Positions 34,987-42,694 of a DNA stretch of 64,000 nucleotides are shown one piece after another (within the stretch, counting starts at the first letter, position 1; each line of letters begins with the position of its first letter). The DNA comes from Bermanella sp034112325 (GTDB lineage: Bacteria; Pseudomonadota; Gammaproteobacteria; Pseudomonadales; Oceanobacteraceae), in assembly GCA_034112325.1 (NCBI GenBank), contig JAWUVO010000087.1, positions 1-64,000 of the forward strand. The letters run 5' to 3'. The translations under genes and the position numbers were made by a program. The notes under the pieces were generated by a model. That model had not been told where the DNA came from, did no database searches, and saw only the letters and a list, made by a program, of their open reading frames with translations.

Positions 34987-36630
34987 ATGGAACGCGAATC
35001 AATGGACTATGACGTTGTCATTATTGGCGGCGGACCTTCTGGCCTATCAACAGCCATCCGTTTAAAGCAAATTGCCGAAGAGAAAGGTGAAGAGCTAAGT
35101 GTATGCCTAGTTGAAAAAGGAGCAGAAGTTGGTGGGCATATTTTATCTGGGGCTGTTATCGAAGATATCGCCTTACGAGAGCTTTTTCCAAACTACAAAG
35201 AACTTGGCGCGCCACTGAATACACCCGTAACTAAGGATGAAGTATATTTCCTAACGGGCGCAGACAAAAGTGTCAAAACTCCAAATTGGATGGTGCCTAA
35301 GCCAATGCACAATGATGGCAACTTCATTGTAAGCCTTGCAAATGTTTGTCGCTGGTTGGGCGAGCAAGCTGAAAACCTTGGTGTAGAGATCTACCCTGGT
35401 TTTACCGCAGCCGAATACATTGTTGAAGATGGCCAGGTTAAGGGAATTGTTACTGGCGACATGGGTATCAATGAAGCTGGCGAGCACACTGAAAGCTACA
35501 TGCCAGGCATGGAGCTTCGTGGTAAATACACTGTTTTTGCTGAAGGTTGTCGTGGCCACCTAGGCAAGCAGCTTATTAACGAGTTCAAGTTAGACGAAGG
35601 CAAAGATGCACAGCATTACGGCATTGGAATAAAAGAACTTTGGGATATTGATCCAGCTAAGCATCAAGAAGGTTTGGTTGTCCACGGTGCTGGCTGGCCG
35701 CTAACTGAGTCTGGTTCTACCGGTGGTTTCTTTTTATACCATACCGAAAATAACCAGGTTGTTGTGGGTTTGATTACTGACCTTTCTTATTCTAACCCGC
35801 ATGTTAGCCCGTTTGATGAGTTTCAGCGTCTAAAGCAAAACTCTGTTTTGAAGAACACATTAGAAGGCGGTAAGCGCGTTTCTTATGGCGCTCGTGCGAT
35901 TACTAAGGGCGGCTTGAACAGCTTACCTAAAATGACATTCCCTGGCGGCTTAATTGTTGGTTGTGATGCTGGTACTTTAGATTTCTCAAAAATCAAAGGT
36001 ACTCATACAGCAATGAAGAGCGGCATGATTGCTGCCGAAGAGATTATCAAAGCCATTGGAACTGGTCGTGCAAATGATGAGATCACTGAATTCACAACGG
36101 CTTTCGAAGCTAGCTGGATATACAAAGATCTTAAAAACAGCCGTAACTTTGGTCCGGCTATGCATAAATTCGGTATGCTTGGTGGCGGTGCATTTAACTA
36201 TATCCACCATAACATATGCCCTATTCCGGTTACCTTTCACGATAAAACACCAGATCATGCAACACTAAAACTGGCTGCAGATAGCAAGAAAATTGCCTAC
36301 CCTAAACCAGATGGCGTAATCAGTTTTTCTAAGCTTGATTCTGTATTTATTGCCAATGTAAATCATGCTGAAAATCAGCCTTGCCACCTTAAATTAAAAG
36401 ATGCGAGCATTCCGCTTGAGCAAAATTTACCAATGTACGATGAGCCAGCGCAACGTTACTGTCCTGCCGGTGTTTATGAGATTGTTGAAAATGAAGCGGG
36501 CGAGCAACGCTTCCAGATCAATTCTCAAAACTGCGTTCATTGTAAAACTTGTGATATAAAAGACCCTTCTCAAAACATCACCTGGGTAACTCCAGAAGGT
36601 GCAGGTGGTCCAAACTATCCTAATATGTAA
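34987..36630 (+). CDS. Electron transfer flavoprotein-ubiquinone oxidoreductase
   Basis: A membrane-associated flavoprotein with a [4Fe-4S] cluster that passes electrons from ETF into the quinone pool. The 547-residue product has the FAD fold VVIIGGGPSGLSTAIRL near 9-25, GGHILSGAVIE near 48-58, the quinone/membrane region with HYGIGIKELW, and a C-terminal ferredoxin-like domain with cluster cysteines C492, C516, C519 and C522 (QNCVHCKTCDIK). GAGGAG six bases upstream fixes the start. It is divergent from etfBA and shares the control region with it. Confidence 0.97.
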   Translation: MERESMDYDVVIIGGGPSGLSTAIRLKQIAEEKGEELSVCLVEKGAEVGGHILSGAVIEDIALRELFPNYKELGAPLNTPVTKDEVYFLTGADKSVKTPNWMVPKPMHNDGNFIVSLANVCRWLGEQAENLGVEIYPGFTAAEYIVEDGQVKGIVTGDMGINEAGEHTESYMPGMELRGKYTVFAEGCRGHLGKQLINEFKLDEGKDAQHYGIGIKELWDIDPAKHQEGLVVHGAGWPLTESGSTGGFFLYHTENNQVVVGLITDLSYSNPHVSPFDEFQRLKQNSVLKNTLEGGKRVSYGARAITKGGLNSLPKMTFPGGLIVGCDAGTLDFSKIKGTHTAMKSGMIAAEEIIKAIGTGRANDEITEFTTAFEASWIYKDLKNSRNFGPAMHKFGMLGGGAFNYIHHNICPIPVTFHDKTPDHATLKLAADSKKIAYPKPDGVISFSKLDSVFIANVNHAENQPCHLKLKDASIPLEQNLPMYDEPAQRYCPAGVYEIVENEAGEQRFQINSQNCVHCKTCDIKDPSQNITWVTPEGAGGPNYPNM

Positions 36631-36660
36631 TTCTCTGGTTATATAAAACAATAGTTACAA

Positions 36661-36697
36661 AAAACAAAAAAGGAGCCTACGGCTCCTTTTTTGTTTG
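36661..36697 (+). terminator. Terminator after the ETF-quinone oxidoreductase gene
   Basis: CAAAAAAGGAGCC (36665-36677) pairs with GGCTCCTTTTTTG (36681-36693) around TAC. It is a strong, symmetric hairpin with a T-run. Confidence 0.9.
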
Positions 36698-36734
36698 TCT
36701 AGTTTAGCTTAGCTTAGCTTAACTGTATGTTTTT

Positions 36735-36750
36735 TGTTCCACGGGGAACA
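36735..36750. promoter_or_regulatory. parS-like 16-mer (one mismatch to TGTTCCACGTGGAACA)
   Basis: The sequence TGTTCCACGGGGAACA differs by one central base from the palindrome TGTTCCACGTGGAACA bound by ParB in Pseudomonas-type gammaproteobacteria. It is in the gap between a terminator and the end of the DUF1285 gene, outside any coding sequence. No parA, parB, dnaA or gidA gene is nearby, so this is not the origin region. It may be a secondary or decayed site, or a chance hairpin (6-bp arms). Confidence 0.4.
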
Positions 36751-36794
36751 TTGACGGCATATTAACAGCAACTACACTATAAGGTTGTCCAGCT

Positions 36795-37334
36795 TTATCC
36801 TAGTTTGATTTTCTGCCCCTGGCTCTCAATGAAAAAATCATCACCTTCTTTAGAGGCTGTTTCTGCCAACTGATAAAATACAGTTCTGCTTAAACGTGCA
36901 TACAGGTTATTACGAATAAGTATTTTTGGCGCTTCATGATCATCTACTTCTAGCTGGCAATCAGGCCCCAATGTTACTTCCTCTCCCATATTACTTATAA
37001 GCTTAATTGCACCAGCATTATCTTCCATTAGTGCAATCACAAACGGTTGATCCTCGACAGATATTTTCCATTTTTCTACCGGAGTAAGTAAAAAATAATT
37101 ACCCTCTTCCTTTTTCAAGATTGAACTGAACAAGCGAGACAGTTTTTGGCGTTTAATAACATCACCTTCATGTACCCAGTCGCCATTTGCCTTGATTATC
37201 ATATCCATATCACCTGACAACTCAGGCGACCATTTATCTATTGGCGGCAGGCTCTCGAGTGGATTTTCAAATCGGCCAAGCTGACTGAATAACGTTGAAA
37301 GGCCATCTTTTTGCTTATCACTTTTATTACTCAT
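36795..37334 (-). CDS. DUF1285 domain protein
   Basis: A 179-residue cytosolic protein of the DUF1285 family (structure known in Shewanella, function not). I chose ATG 37334 because it overlaps the stop of the radical SAM gene as ATGA. Visible family features are IIKANGDWVHEGDVIKRQKLSRLFSSIL (seen as GDWVHEG near 51 and LSRLFSSIL near 64), YFLLTPVEKW near 79 and the late NLYARLSRTVFYQL. It appears co-translated with the radical SAM gene, so a shared process is likely. Confidence 0.85.
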   Translation of the reverse strand: MSNKSDKQKDGLSTLFSQLGRFENPLESLPPIDKWSPELSGDMDMIIKANGDWVHEGDVIKRQKLSRLFSSILKKEEGNYFLLTPVEKWKISVEDQPFVIALMEDNAGAIKLISNMGEEVTLGPDCQLEVDDHEAPKILIRNNLYARLSRTVFYQLAETASKEGDDFFIESQGQKIKLG

Positions 37335-38227
37335 AATCCGCGCTGCCATTCTTGACGAAGTGGAATTGATCCTGGCTGATAAAGCACTTGATCTATCTGG
37401 GCTAGCATTGCCGCTTTATCTTCCCCTAGAGTGCCTTTTAGCGGCAGGTAGTTACTGGCATGATCGCTTCTGAATACAGTATTTTTTAGCTCTAAATTAC
37501 TAATAAAGTGCTTAAGCTCAAGAAACAAAGCCGTTTGATCCATTAATGACCATTGCGCATCTAATTCTTGCTCAAAGCCCTGCTTAAAGCGGTCTTCACC
37601 TGTAGGGAAAGAGACGATTAACGTGGATAGAAAATCTGGCTGACACTCATTCATTAACAGGGCACTATTTAGCGCATGCTGCTCCGAAAACTTAGGGCCG
37701 CCTAAACCATTAAGAATCATCACTGAGCTTTTGATGCCCGCCTCTCTAATTTTAATTAAAGCGTCTTTTTGACTTTCATAAGTCTCACCCTTAGATACTG
37801 CTTTTAGGACCTGATCATCACCAGATTCACAGCCCACATACAGAATGTCTAAGCCCAGTTTATTTAGCAAAGCTAAGTCTTCAACCGATTTCTTTTTGAT
37901 ATTTCTAGGTAAGCAGTAACTAGAAACACGCTTAACCGTTGGTATGTGTAATTTAACTAAATTTAGAATATTTTCCAATCTGCGGGTCGGTAATACCATA
38001 GCATCACCGTCAGCTAGAAATACTTTTTCAAAGGGCACACCTGACTTGGCTGCTTTGATTATATCTTTCTCTACCTGATCCTCACTGGTTGCTCTGAATT
38101 TCTTTTGGTCTTGGGTGTACATTTCACAAAAAGTACACTTATTCCATGAGCAGCCATTTGTCACCTGGAGAATTAAAGAGCGCGCCTCACTAGGAGGCCT
38201 AAATACGGGTTCAATATATGAAAGCAT
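37331..38227 (-). CDS. Radical SAM family protein of unknown substrate
   Basis: A 298-residue radical SAM protein. The cluster motif is NGCSWNKCTFCEMY with C26, C31 and C34, i.e. CX4CX2C rather than the classic CX3CX2C; this spacing recurs in a group of uncharacterised radical SAM proteins with the same YIEP-FRPPSEA-type N-terminus. SAM-binding segments include VFLADGDAMVLPT near 71 and LDILYVGCESGDD near 129-141. There is no extra C-terminal cluster domain. It overlaps the DUF1285 gene (ATGA), pointing to a two-gene operon. The reaction is unknown. Confidence 0.85.
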   Translation of the reverse strand: MLSYIEPVFRPPSEARSLILQVTNGCSWNKCTFCEMYTQDQKKFRATSEDQVEKDIIKAAKSGVPFEKVFLADGDAMVLPTRRLENILNLVKLHIPTVKRVSSYCLPRNIKKKSVEDLALLNKLGLDILYVGCESGDDQVLKAVSKGETYESQKDALIKIREAGIKSSVMILNGLGGPKFSEQHALNSALLMNECQPDFLSTLIVSFPTGEDRFKQGFEQELDAQWSLMDQTALFLELKHFISNLELKNTVFRSDHASNYLPLKGTLGEDKAAMLAQIDQVLYQPGSIPLRQEWQRGL

Positions 38228-38411
38228 GTTATTCCAAGGTCAATTTTGAAGTTATTTTCTCATGAGCAGGTACCCTACCGCAAACACCCTTACTATTTAT
38301 TAATAATAAGCCTTATGGAGTAAAAGGTTTGAGCCATCATGCGTATCGCGCCAAATGCCACAATAAAGTAGAAATTAGCGGCAATAAAAACCTAAAATAA
38401 GCGTCTTAAAG

Positions 38412-38420
38412 TGATAGAAT
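38412..38420 (+). promoter_or_regulatory. Extended -10 promoter for rapA
   Basis: TG-A-TAGAAT (TG at 38412-38413, TAGAAT at 38415-38420) is an extended -10 element followed by a C-rich start region. No good -35 is seen. The same 13-mer GTGATAGAATCCC precedes purE. Confidence 0.5.
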
Positions 38421-38443
38421 CCCCCGTCGATATTTAGGGGGAT
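38419..38443 (+). promoter_or_regulatory. Hairpin covering the rapA ribosome site
   Basis: ATCCCCC (38419-38425) can pair with GGGGGAT (38437-38443), seven base pairs around an 11-base loop. The right arm is the Shine-Dalgarno sequence for the ATG at 38446. If the transcript starts at or before the left arm, translation could be occluded. Confidence 0.45.
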
Positions 38444-38445
38444 CT

Positions 38446-41142
38446 ATGAATCAATACAAAACTGGCCAACGTTACATTAGCTTAGCGGAGCCTGAGCTTG
38501 GCCTAGGTATGGTAAGTCAGCTAGAAGGTCGAAAAGTAACCATCGATTACCCCCTTACCGAAGACGCGCGCCTGTACTCTACCGACTCTGCCTCTTTGAT
38601 TCGTTGTAAATTCAGTATTGGGGATGTTATTCATACCCTCGCAGGGGATGCCTTTCAGATAGCAGACATTGAAGACTCAGATGACATTATCATATATGTA
38701 TCCAACCAAGATAAAATACTCTCAGAATCTGACATAGCTCCAGACGAAGGTAAAGTCTCTGCGCTTGATCGCTTAAAAGCTGGACAGATTGGCAGTACTA
38801 AGTGGTTTAACTTGTACCGTAAATTAACCTCCGCTTACACCGAATTTCAGGGTTCAAAAAGCTATGGCTTTGTAGGACCTAAGATCAATATTATCCCTCA
38901 TCAATTTGATGTTGCTCAGCAGATTTTGAACATGCCGCTTCCGCGCGCACTTCTCGCTGATGAAGTTGGCCTAGGTAAAACAATCGAAGCAGGATTGGTA
39001 ATTCACCAGCTTATTGCTAGCGGACGTGCTCAGCGAATTTTAATTTGCACACCGGCATCGCTAGTCAATCAGTGGCTTGTTGAAATGAAGCGAAAGTTTA
39101 ATCTAGACTGCACATTGGTTGATGACGAATTTTGCGCCGAAGCTCAAGGTGAAAATCCATTTAATCAGATTCAAGTAGCACTGTGTAATTTTGACTGGCT
39201 AGCAAGCAGCGAATACTTGGATAAAGCCAGAGAAACAAACTGGGATATGATGGTGATTGATGAAAGCCACCGATTACAGTTTGAGTCTAAGGCGTATAAA
39301 ACAGCGCTACAACTTTCTAAGATTAGTTCAGGCGTACTGCTATTGACCGCTACACCAGAGCAGCTGGGCATTGAAAGCCACTTTGCTCGATTGCACTTAC
39401 TGGACCCGTTAAGATTCCCAGAACTGGATCAGTTTTTGGCCGAAGAGCAGCAGTACGGTCTAATTAGTAACCTTGTAGACATTGTTGAATCTGAAGGCTT
39501 AGCCGCTTGCCTGCCTGAGCTAGAGAAATTAAACGACGATAAGTTATTGCTATTAGCAGAAGATACTATCGAGAATAATCTTGATGAGTCGAAATTTGTA
39601 GACTGGATGGCCGACCGTTACGGTACAGGCCGAATGGTTTACAGAAACACTAGGCGCTCTATTCCTGGATTTCCTATTAGGCATACCGAATTTTATCACC
39701 TTAAAGAACTAAGTAACCTAGAGTGGGTTGTCGATTGGGTTGCGCAGCAAGGTGAAAATAAAATTCTAGTGATTTGTAAAACGGCTGATTTAGCTCATGA
39801 GATTTCAACCCAAATTCAAAATATTACAGGCATTCCTACTGGTGCATTTCATGAGCACTACTCGTTAGTCGAACGTGATCAGATTGCCGCTCAATTTTCT
39901 GTTGATGATGGATTACAAATATTGGTGTGCAGTGAAATTGGCGGCGAAGGCCGAAATTTCCAACATGCTCAGCATTTAGTTTTATTTGATTTACCAGAAC
40001 ACCCAGATCTTGTGGATCAGCGTATTGGTAGGCTTGATAGGATTGGCCAAGGAAGTGATATTTATGTACACATCCCGGTTCAGTCAAAATCTGCAGAAGC
40101 TCGATTAGCCGCCCTATTTCATCATGGTTTTGATATGTTTTCACAGCCAAACCCTGCAGCTTCACCTATTTTTGAAGCATACAATTATGAAATAGATGAC
40201 ATGTTAGAAACTGGCGTGAACGCTGAAGCCGTTATAAGACAGTGCCAGCAAGCCAGTATGCAGCTACTTGAAGAGATCGAAGAAGGTCGCGACAAACTAC
40301 TGGAGCAACACTCATTCTCTAAAGAGCGAGTGGCCCCACTGCTAGATACTATTAACAAAACAGACGCTAATAGCTATGAGCTTGAATCGCTTATCATGAA
40401 TATTTTTGACAATAGCTATATTGAAAGTGAGCGCACCTCTAATAATAATTTTATTATTAGCCCACAAGAGAACTGCCCATTTACATTCATAAACAGCATA
40501 AGAGAAGACCGCTGCACTATCACATTTAACCGTGAGCAAGCTTCAGTGCGTGAAGAACTAGAATTTGTTTCTTGGGACCACCCTTGGATCAAAGGGATGA
40601 TTGACGATCTTGAGGCATCGGGAAATGCATTTACTTCCTGCTCTATGTTTAACGATCCAAGCCTTAAAAATGGGCAGATACTGGTGGAGTCATTTTTTCA
40701 AGTTAAAGCTGAAGGCCCAGGACGTTTAGAGCTTAATCGATATCTTGCACCACAAACTCGTCACTATTTAATTAGTGAAGACTTAAAAAGTATGGGCAAG
40801 CAACTTGATTTAGATGAGATGCGCGAGAATCAAGAACGCATTAAAAAAGATTTGGCCGCTGAAGTAACTCAGTTGAAAATGGGTGAAATTACAAATGCCA
40901 TTTCACTTGCTGAAAAACTTGCTGCACACACAACTCAGGATCAAATAAAAAAGGCAGTATCCTCTTTAACTGAAGCAAGTAAGCAAGAGCTGGCTAGATA
41001 CAAGTCTTTAGAAATAACGCCTGGAAGTTATCAGTCTGAGGTTGACGAGCTAACTTCTAAAGCCAAAGAATCGATTGTGCTGCTCAACAATGCTAAACCT
41101 AAGTTAATGGGTTTATGTATTTGGGTTAACTTTAAAAAATAA
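38446..41142 (+). CDS. rapA: RNA polymerase-associated ATPase RapA
   Basis: A Swi2/Snf2-type ATPase that binds RNA polymerase and helps recycle it from post-termination complexes. The 898-residue product has the N-terminal beta-barrel region (YISLAEPELGLGMV near 11), helicase motif I DEVGLGKT at 172-179, motif II DESH at 272-275, and later the motif V/VI blocks EIGGEGRNFQ and QRIGRLDRIGQ. It is somewhat shorter than E. coli RapA (968). The promoter region contains a hairpin that overlaps the ribosome site. Confidence 0.95.
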   Translation: MNQYKTGQRYISLAEPELGLGMVSQLEGRKVTIDYPLTEDARLYSTDSASLIRCKFSIGDVIHTLAGDAFQIADIEDSDDIIIYVSNQDKILSESDIAPDEGKVSALDRLKAGQIGSTKWFNLYRKLTSAYTEFQGSKSYGFVGPKINIIPHQFDVAQQILNMPLPRALLADEVGLGKTIEAGLVIHQLIASGRAQRILICTPASLVNQWLVEMKRKFNLDCTLVDDEFCAEAQGENPFNQIQVALCNFDWLASSEYLDKARETNWDMMVIDESHRLQFESKAYKTALQLSKISSGVLLLTATPEQLGIESHFARLHLLDPLRFPELDQFLAEEQQYGLISNLVDIVESEGLAACLPELEKLNDDKLLLLAEDTIENNLDESKFVDWMADRYGTGRMVYRNTRRSIPGFPIRHTEFYHLKELSNLEWVVDWVAQQGENKILVICKTADLAHEISTQIQNITGIPTGAFHEHYSLVERDQIAAQFSVDDGLQILVCSEIGGEGRNFQHAQHLVLFDLPEHPDLVDQRIGRLDRIGQGSDIYVHIPVQSKSAEARLAALFHHGFDMFSQPNPAASPIFEAYNYEIDDMLETGVNAEAVIRQCQQASMQLLEEIEEGRDKLLEQHSFSKERVAPLLDTINKTDANSYELESLIMNIFDNSYIESERTSNNNFIISPQENCPFTFINSIREDRCTITFNREQASVREELEFVSWDHPWIKGMIDDLEASGNAFTSCSMFNDPSLKNGQILVESFFQVKAEGPGRLELNRYLAPQTRHYLISEDLKSMGKQLDLDEMRENQERIKKDLAAEVTQLKMGEITNAISLAEKLAAHTTQDQIKKAVSSLTEASKQELARYKSLEITPGSYQSEVDELTSKAKESIVLLNNAKPKLMGLCIWVNFKK

Positions 41143-41185
41143 CTCTTCAGCAACATATTCAATTAAGATTTAGTTAATTGTTACG

Positions 41186-41221
41186 CATAAAAAAACGGAG
41201 CTCATGCTCCGTTTTTTTATG
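41186..41221. terminator. Bidirectional terminator between rapA and rraA
   Basis: A 16-bp perfect stem: CATAAAAAAACGGAGC (41186-41201), loop TCAT, GCTCCGTTTTTTTATG (41206-41221). It serves both convergent genes. Confidence 0.92.
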
Positions 41222-41237
41222 TGTTATAAATTAATAT

Positions 41238-41726
41238 TTATGTAGGCATTGTTAACGCTTTTTTAGAAACAATCACGCCATTATTATCCGCATAGATAAA
41301 GTCACCTGGATTGATTTGTACACCAGCAAACTTTACAGGTACGTTAATTTCGCCAATGCCTTTTTTCTCAGTTTTTCTTGGGTGAACCGCTAGTGCTTGA
41401 ACGCCTAGATCAGTTTCCATAATTACATCGATATCGCGAATACAGCCAAATATAACAAAGCCTTCCCAACCGTTTTTGGCTGCTTTTTCTGCCAGCATAT
41501 CGCCAAGCAAAGCATTACGCATAGAGCCGCCGCCATCAACTACCATGACCTTTCCGGCACCAGGTTTATCCACATTTTCTTTTACTAGAGAGTTATCTTC
41601 ATGACATTTAATAGTCACAACTTCGCCGCCAAATGATTCTTTGCCACCATAATTATTGAATATAGGATCTAGAACCTCTACCTCTGGATATTCATCACAA
41701 AGATCTGGAGTTATGTAGTTAGTCAT
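41238..41726 (-). CDS. rraA: Ribonuclease E activity regulator RraA (or RraA-like aldolase family member)
   Basis: A 162-residue protein of the RraA fold, whose E. coli member binds RNase E and slows mRNA decay; some relatives are HMG/oxaloacetate aldolases. It starts MTNYITPDLCDEYPEVEVLDP as in RraA and has VVDGGGSMRNALLGDMLAEKAAKNGW near 61-86 and the GCIRDID motif near 94-100. It overlaps the preceding hydrolase gene by 8 bases. The long match to E. coli RraA favours that role, though aldolase activity cannot be excluded. Confidence 0.9.
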   Translation of the reverse strand: MTNYITPDLCDEYPEVEVLDPIFNNYGGKESFGGEVVTIKCHEDNSLVKENVDKPGAGKVMVVDGGGSMRNALLGDMLAEKAAKNGWEGFVIFGCIRDIDVIMETDLGVQALAVHPRKTEKKGIGEINVPVKFAGVQINPGDFIYADNNGVIVSKKALTMPT

Positions 41727-42684
41727 GTTGATTGTTTCCTTTTAAAGATTGAATCCAGTGAATTATTTTTGGCCAAACGTCGGCTTCTGCATGCTTACCA
41801 ATAACCATATCCACATGGCCAAAATTATGGCTCATACCATTTTTTTTGCTTAGCTCATAAAATTCAGCATCATCATCTATGGCGATCGCCAACTTTTTAC
41901 AATGCCTAGCTGGATCACCTGTATCGCGATAACCAGCAAAAGCTAAAACGGGAATATTTATGTCTTTTAATTTTTGCCAATACTTAACACCAGATCGACT
42001 TTTCCAACCATAGAACCATCCGGCTTGTCTTACAAACTCCTTGGCTAGTCCAAGTGGCTCATGCTCAGGCCCTAAACTTGATTTTATAATAGGCTTTTTG
42101 ATCGCCAAAATAATTCTTGTAATCAGTCTAACGAACGGAATTCTCAATAGCACTGGAAATCTAGAAACTTGCGAGCCTATGAGGATTAACCCAAGGTTAT
42201 CCTCAACCGCTAAATGACCTCCAGCAATTGACGTCGCAATAGTAACGCCACCCAAGGAGTGCCCTAGCCATATAGGCTTTTGCTTGGTTTGCTCGGTAAC
42301 AAAAGCTTGTGCGGCGGGTAAATCAAATTCGGCGTACGCTTCAACGTTATTAAGCTTGTATTGATCGTTCTGAGGGCTATCGCCATGCCCTCTTAGCTCT
42401 AACATCCAAGGGTCTAAGTTGTGCTCTAATAAATGCCTTGCTAAGCCTTTTCCTTTTGATGAAAACCAAAAGCCGCGATTAGTAAAACTGCCGTGAACAA
42501 GTATCACGGGCTGACCTTTTCGTTCAGTGTTGGACTTGTAATAACCAAGTCGCGTTAGGGCAAACTGGACCGTTTTATCACTTGTGCGGTTTGGCTTTAA
42601 TAAGTAAGTGTCTTCAATGAATTCATCTGCGACAACTTCGGCTCTCATGAGTGATACTGGAAATAATTCACTACTACTTTTCAT
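41719..42684 (-). CDS. Alpha/beta-fold hydrolase
   Basis: A 321-residue serine hydrolase. It shows the oxyanion region VILVHGSF near 61-68, the ELRGHGDSP segment near 96, the nucleophile elbow GHSLGG near 141-146, and a late aspartate (GYRDTGDPA) and histidine (NFGHVDMV) that could finish the triad. No signal peptide is seen, so it is probably cytosolic. It lies between ppsA and rraA with short gaps, probably one operon. The substrate is unknown; esterase/lipase and acyl-transfer roles are all possible. Confidence 0.85.
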   Translation of the reverse strand: MKSSSELFPVSLMRAEVVADEFIEDTYLLKPNRTSDKTVQFALTRLGYYKSNTERKGQPVILVHGSFTNRGFWFSSKGKGLARHLLEHNLDPWMLELRGHGDSPQNDQYKLNNVEAYAEFDLPAAQAFVTEQTKQKPIWLGHSLGGVTIATSIAGGHLAVEDNLGLILIGSQVSRFPVLLRIPFVRLITRIILAIKKPIIKSSLGPEHEPLGLAKEFVRQAGWFYGWKSRSGVKYWQKLKDINIPVLAFAGYRDTGDPARHCKKLAIAIDDDAEFYELSKKNGMSHNFGHVDMVIGKHAEADVWPKIIHWIQSLKGNNQHD

Positions 42685-42694
42685 ACGCTCACTT

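Noticed and set aside
36703..36722. Three copies of TTAGC after the ETF-quinone oxidoreductase terminator
   Set aside because: A very short simple repeat of 5-base units; no partner structure or conserved context.
41568..41576. TTATCCACA, a DnaA-box match
   Set aside because: A single copy inside rraA with no cluster, AT-rich unwinding element or origin genes nearby.
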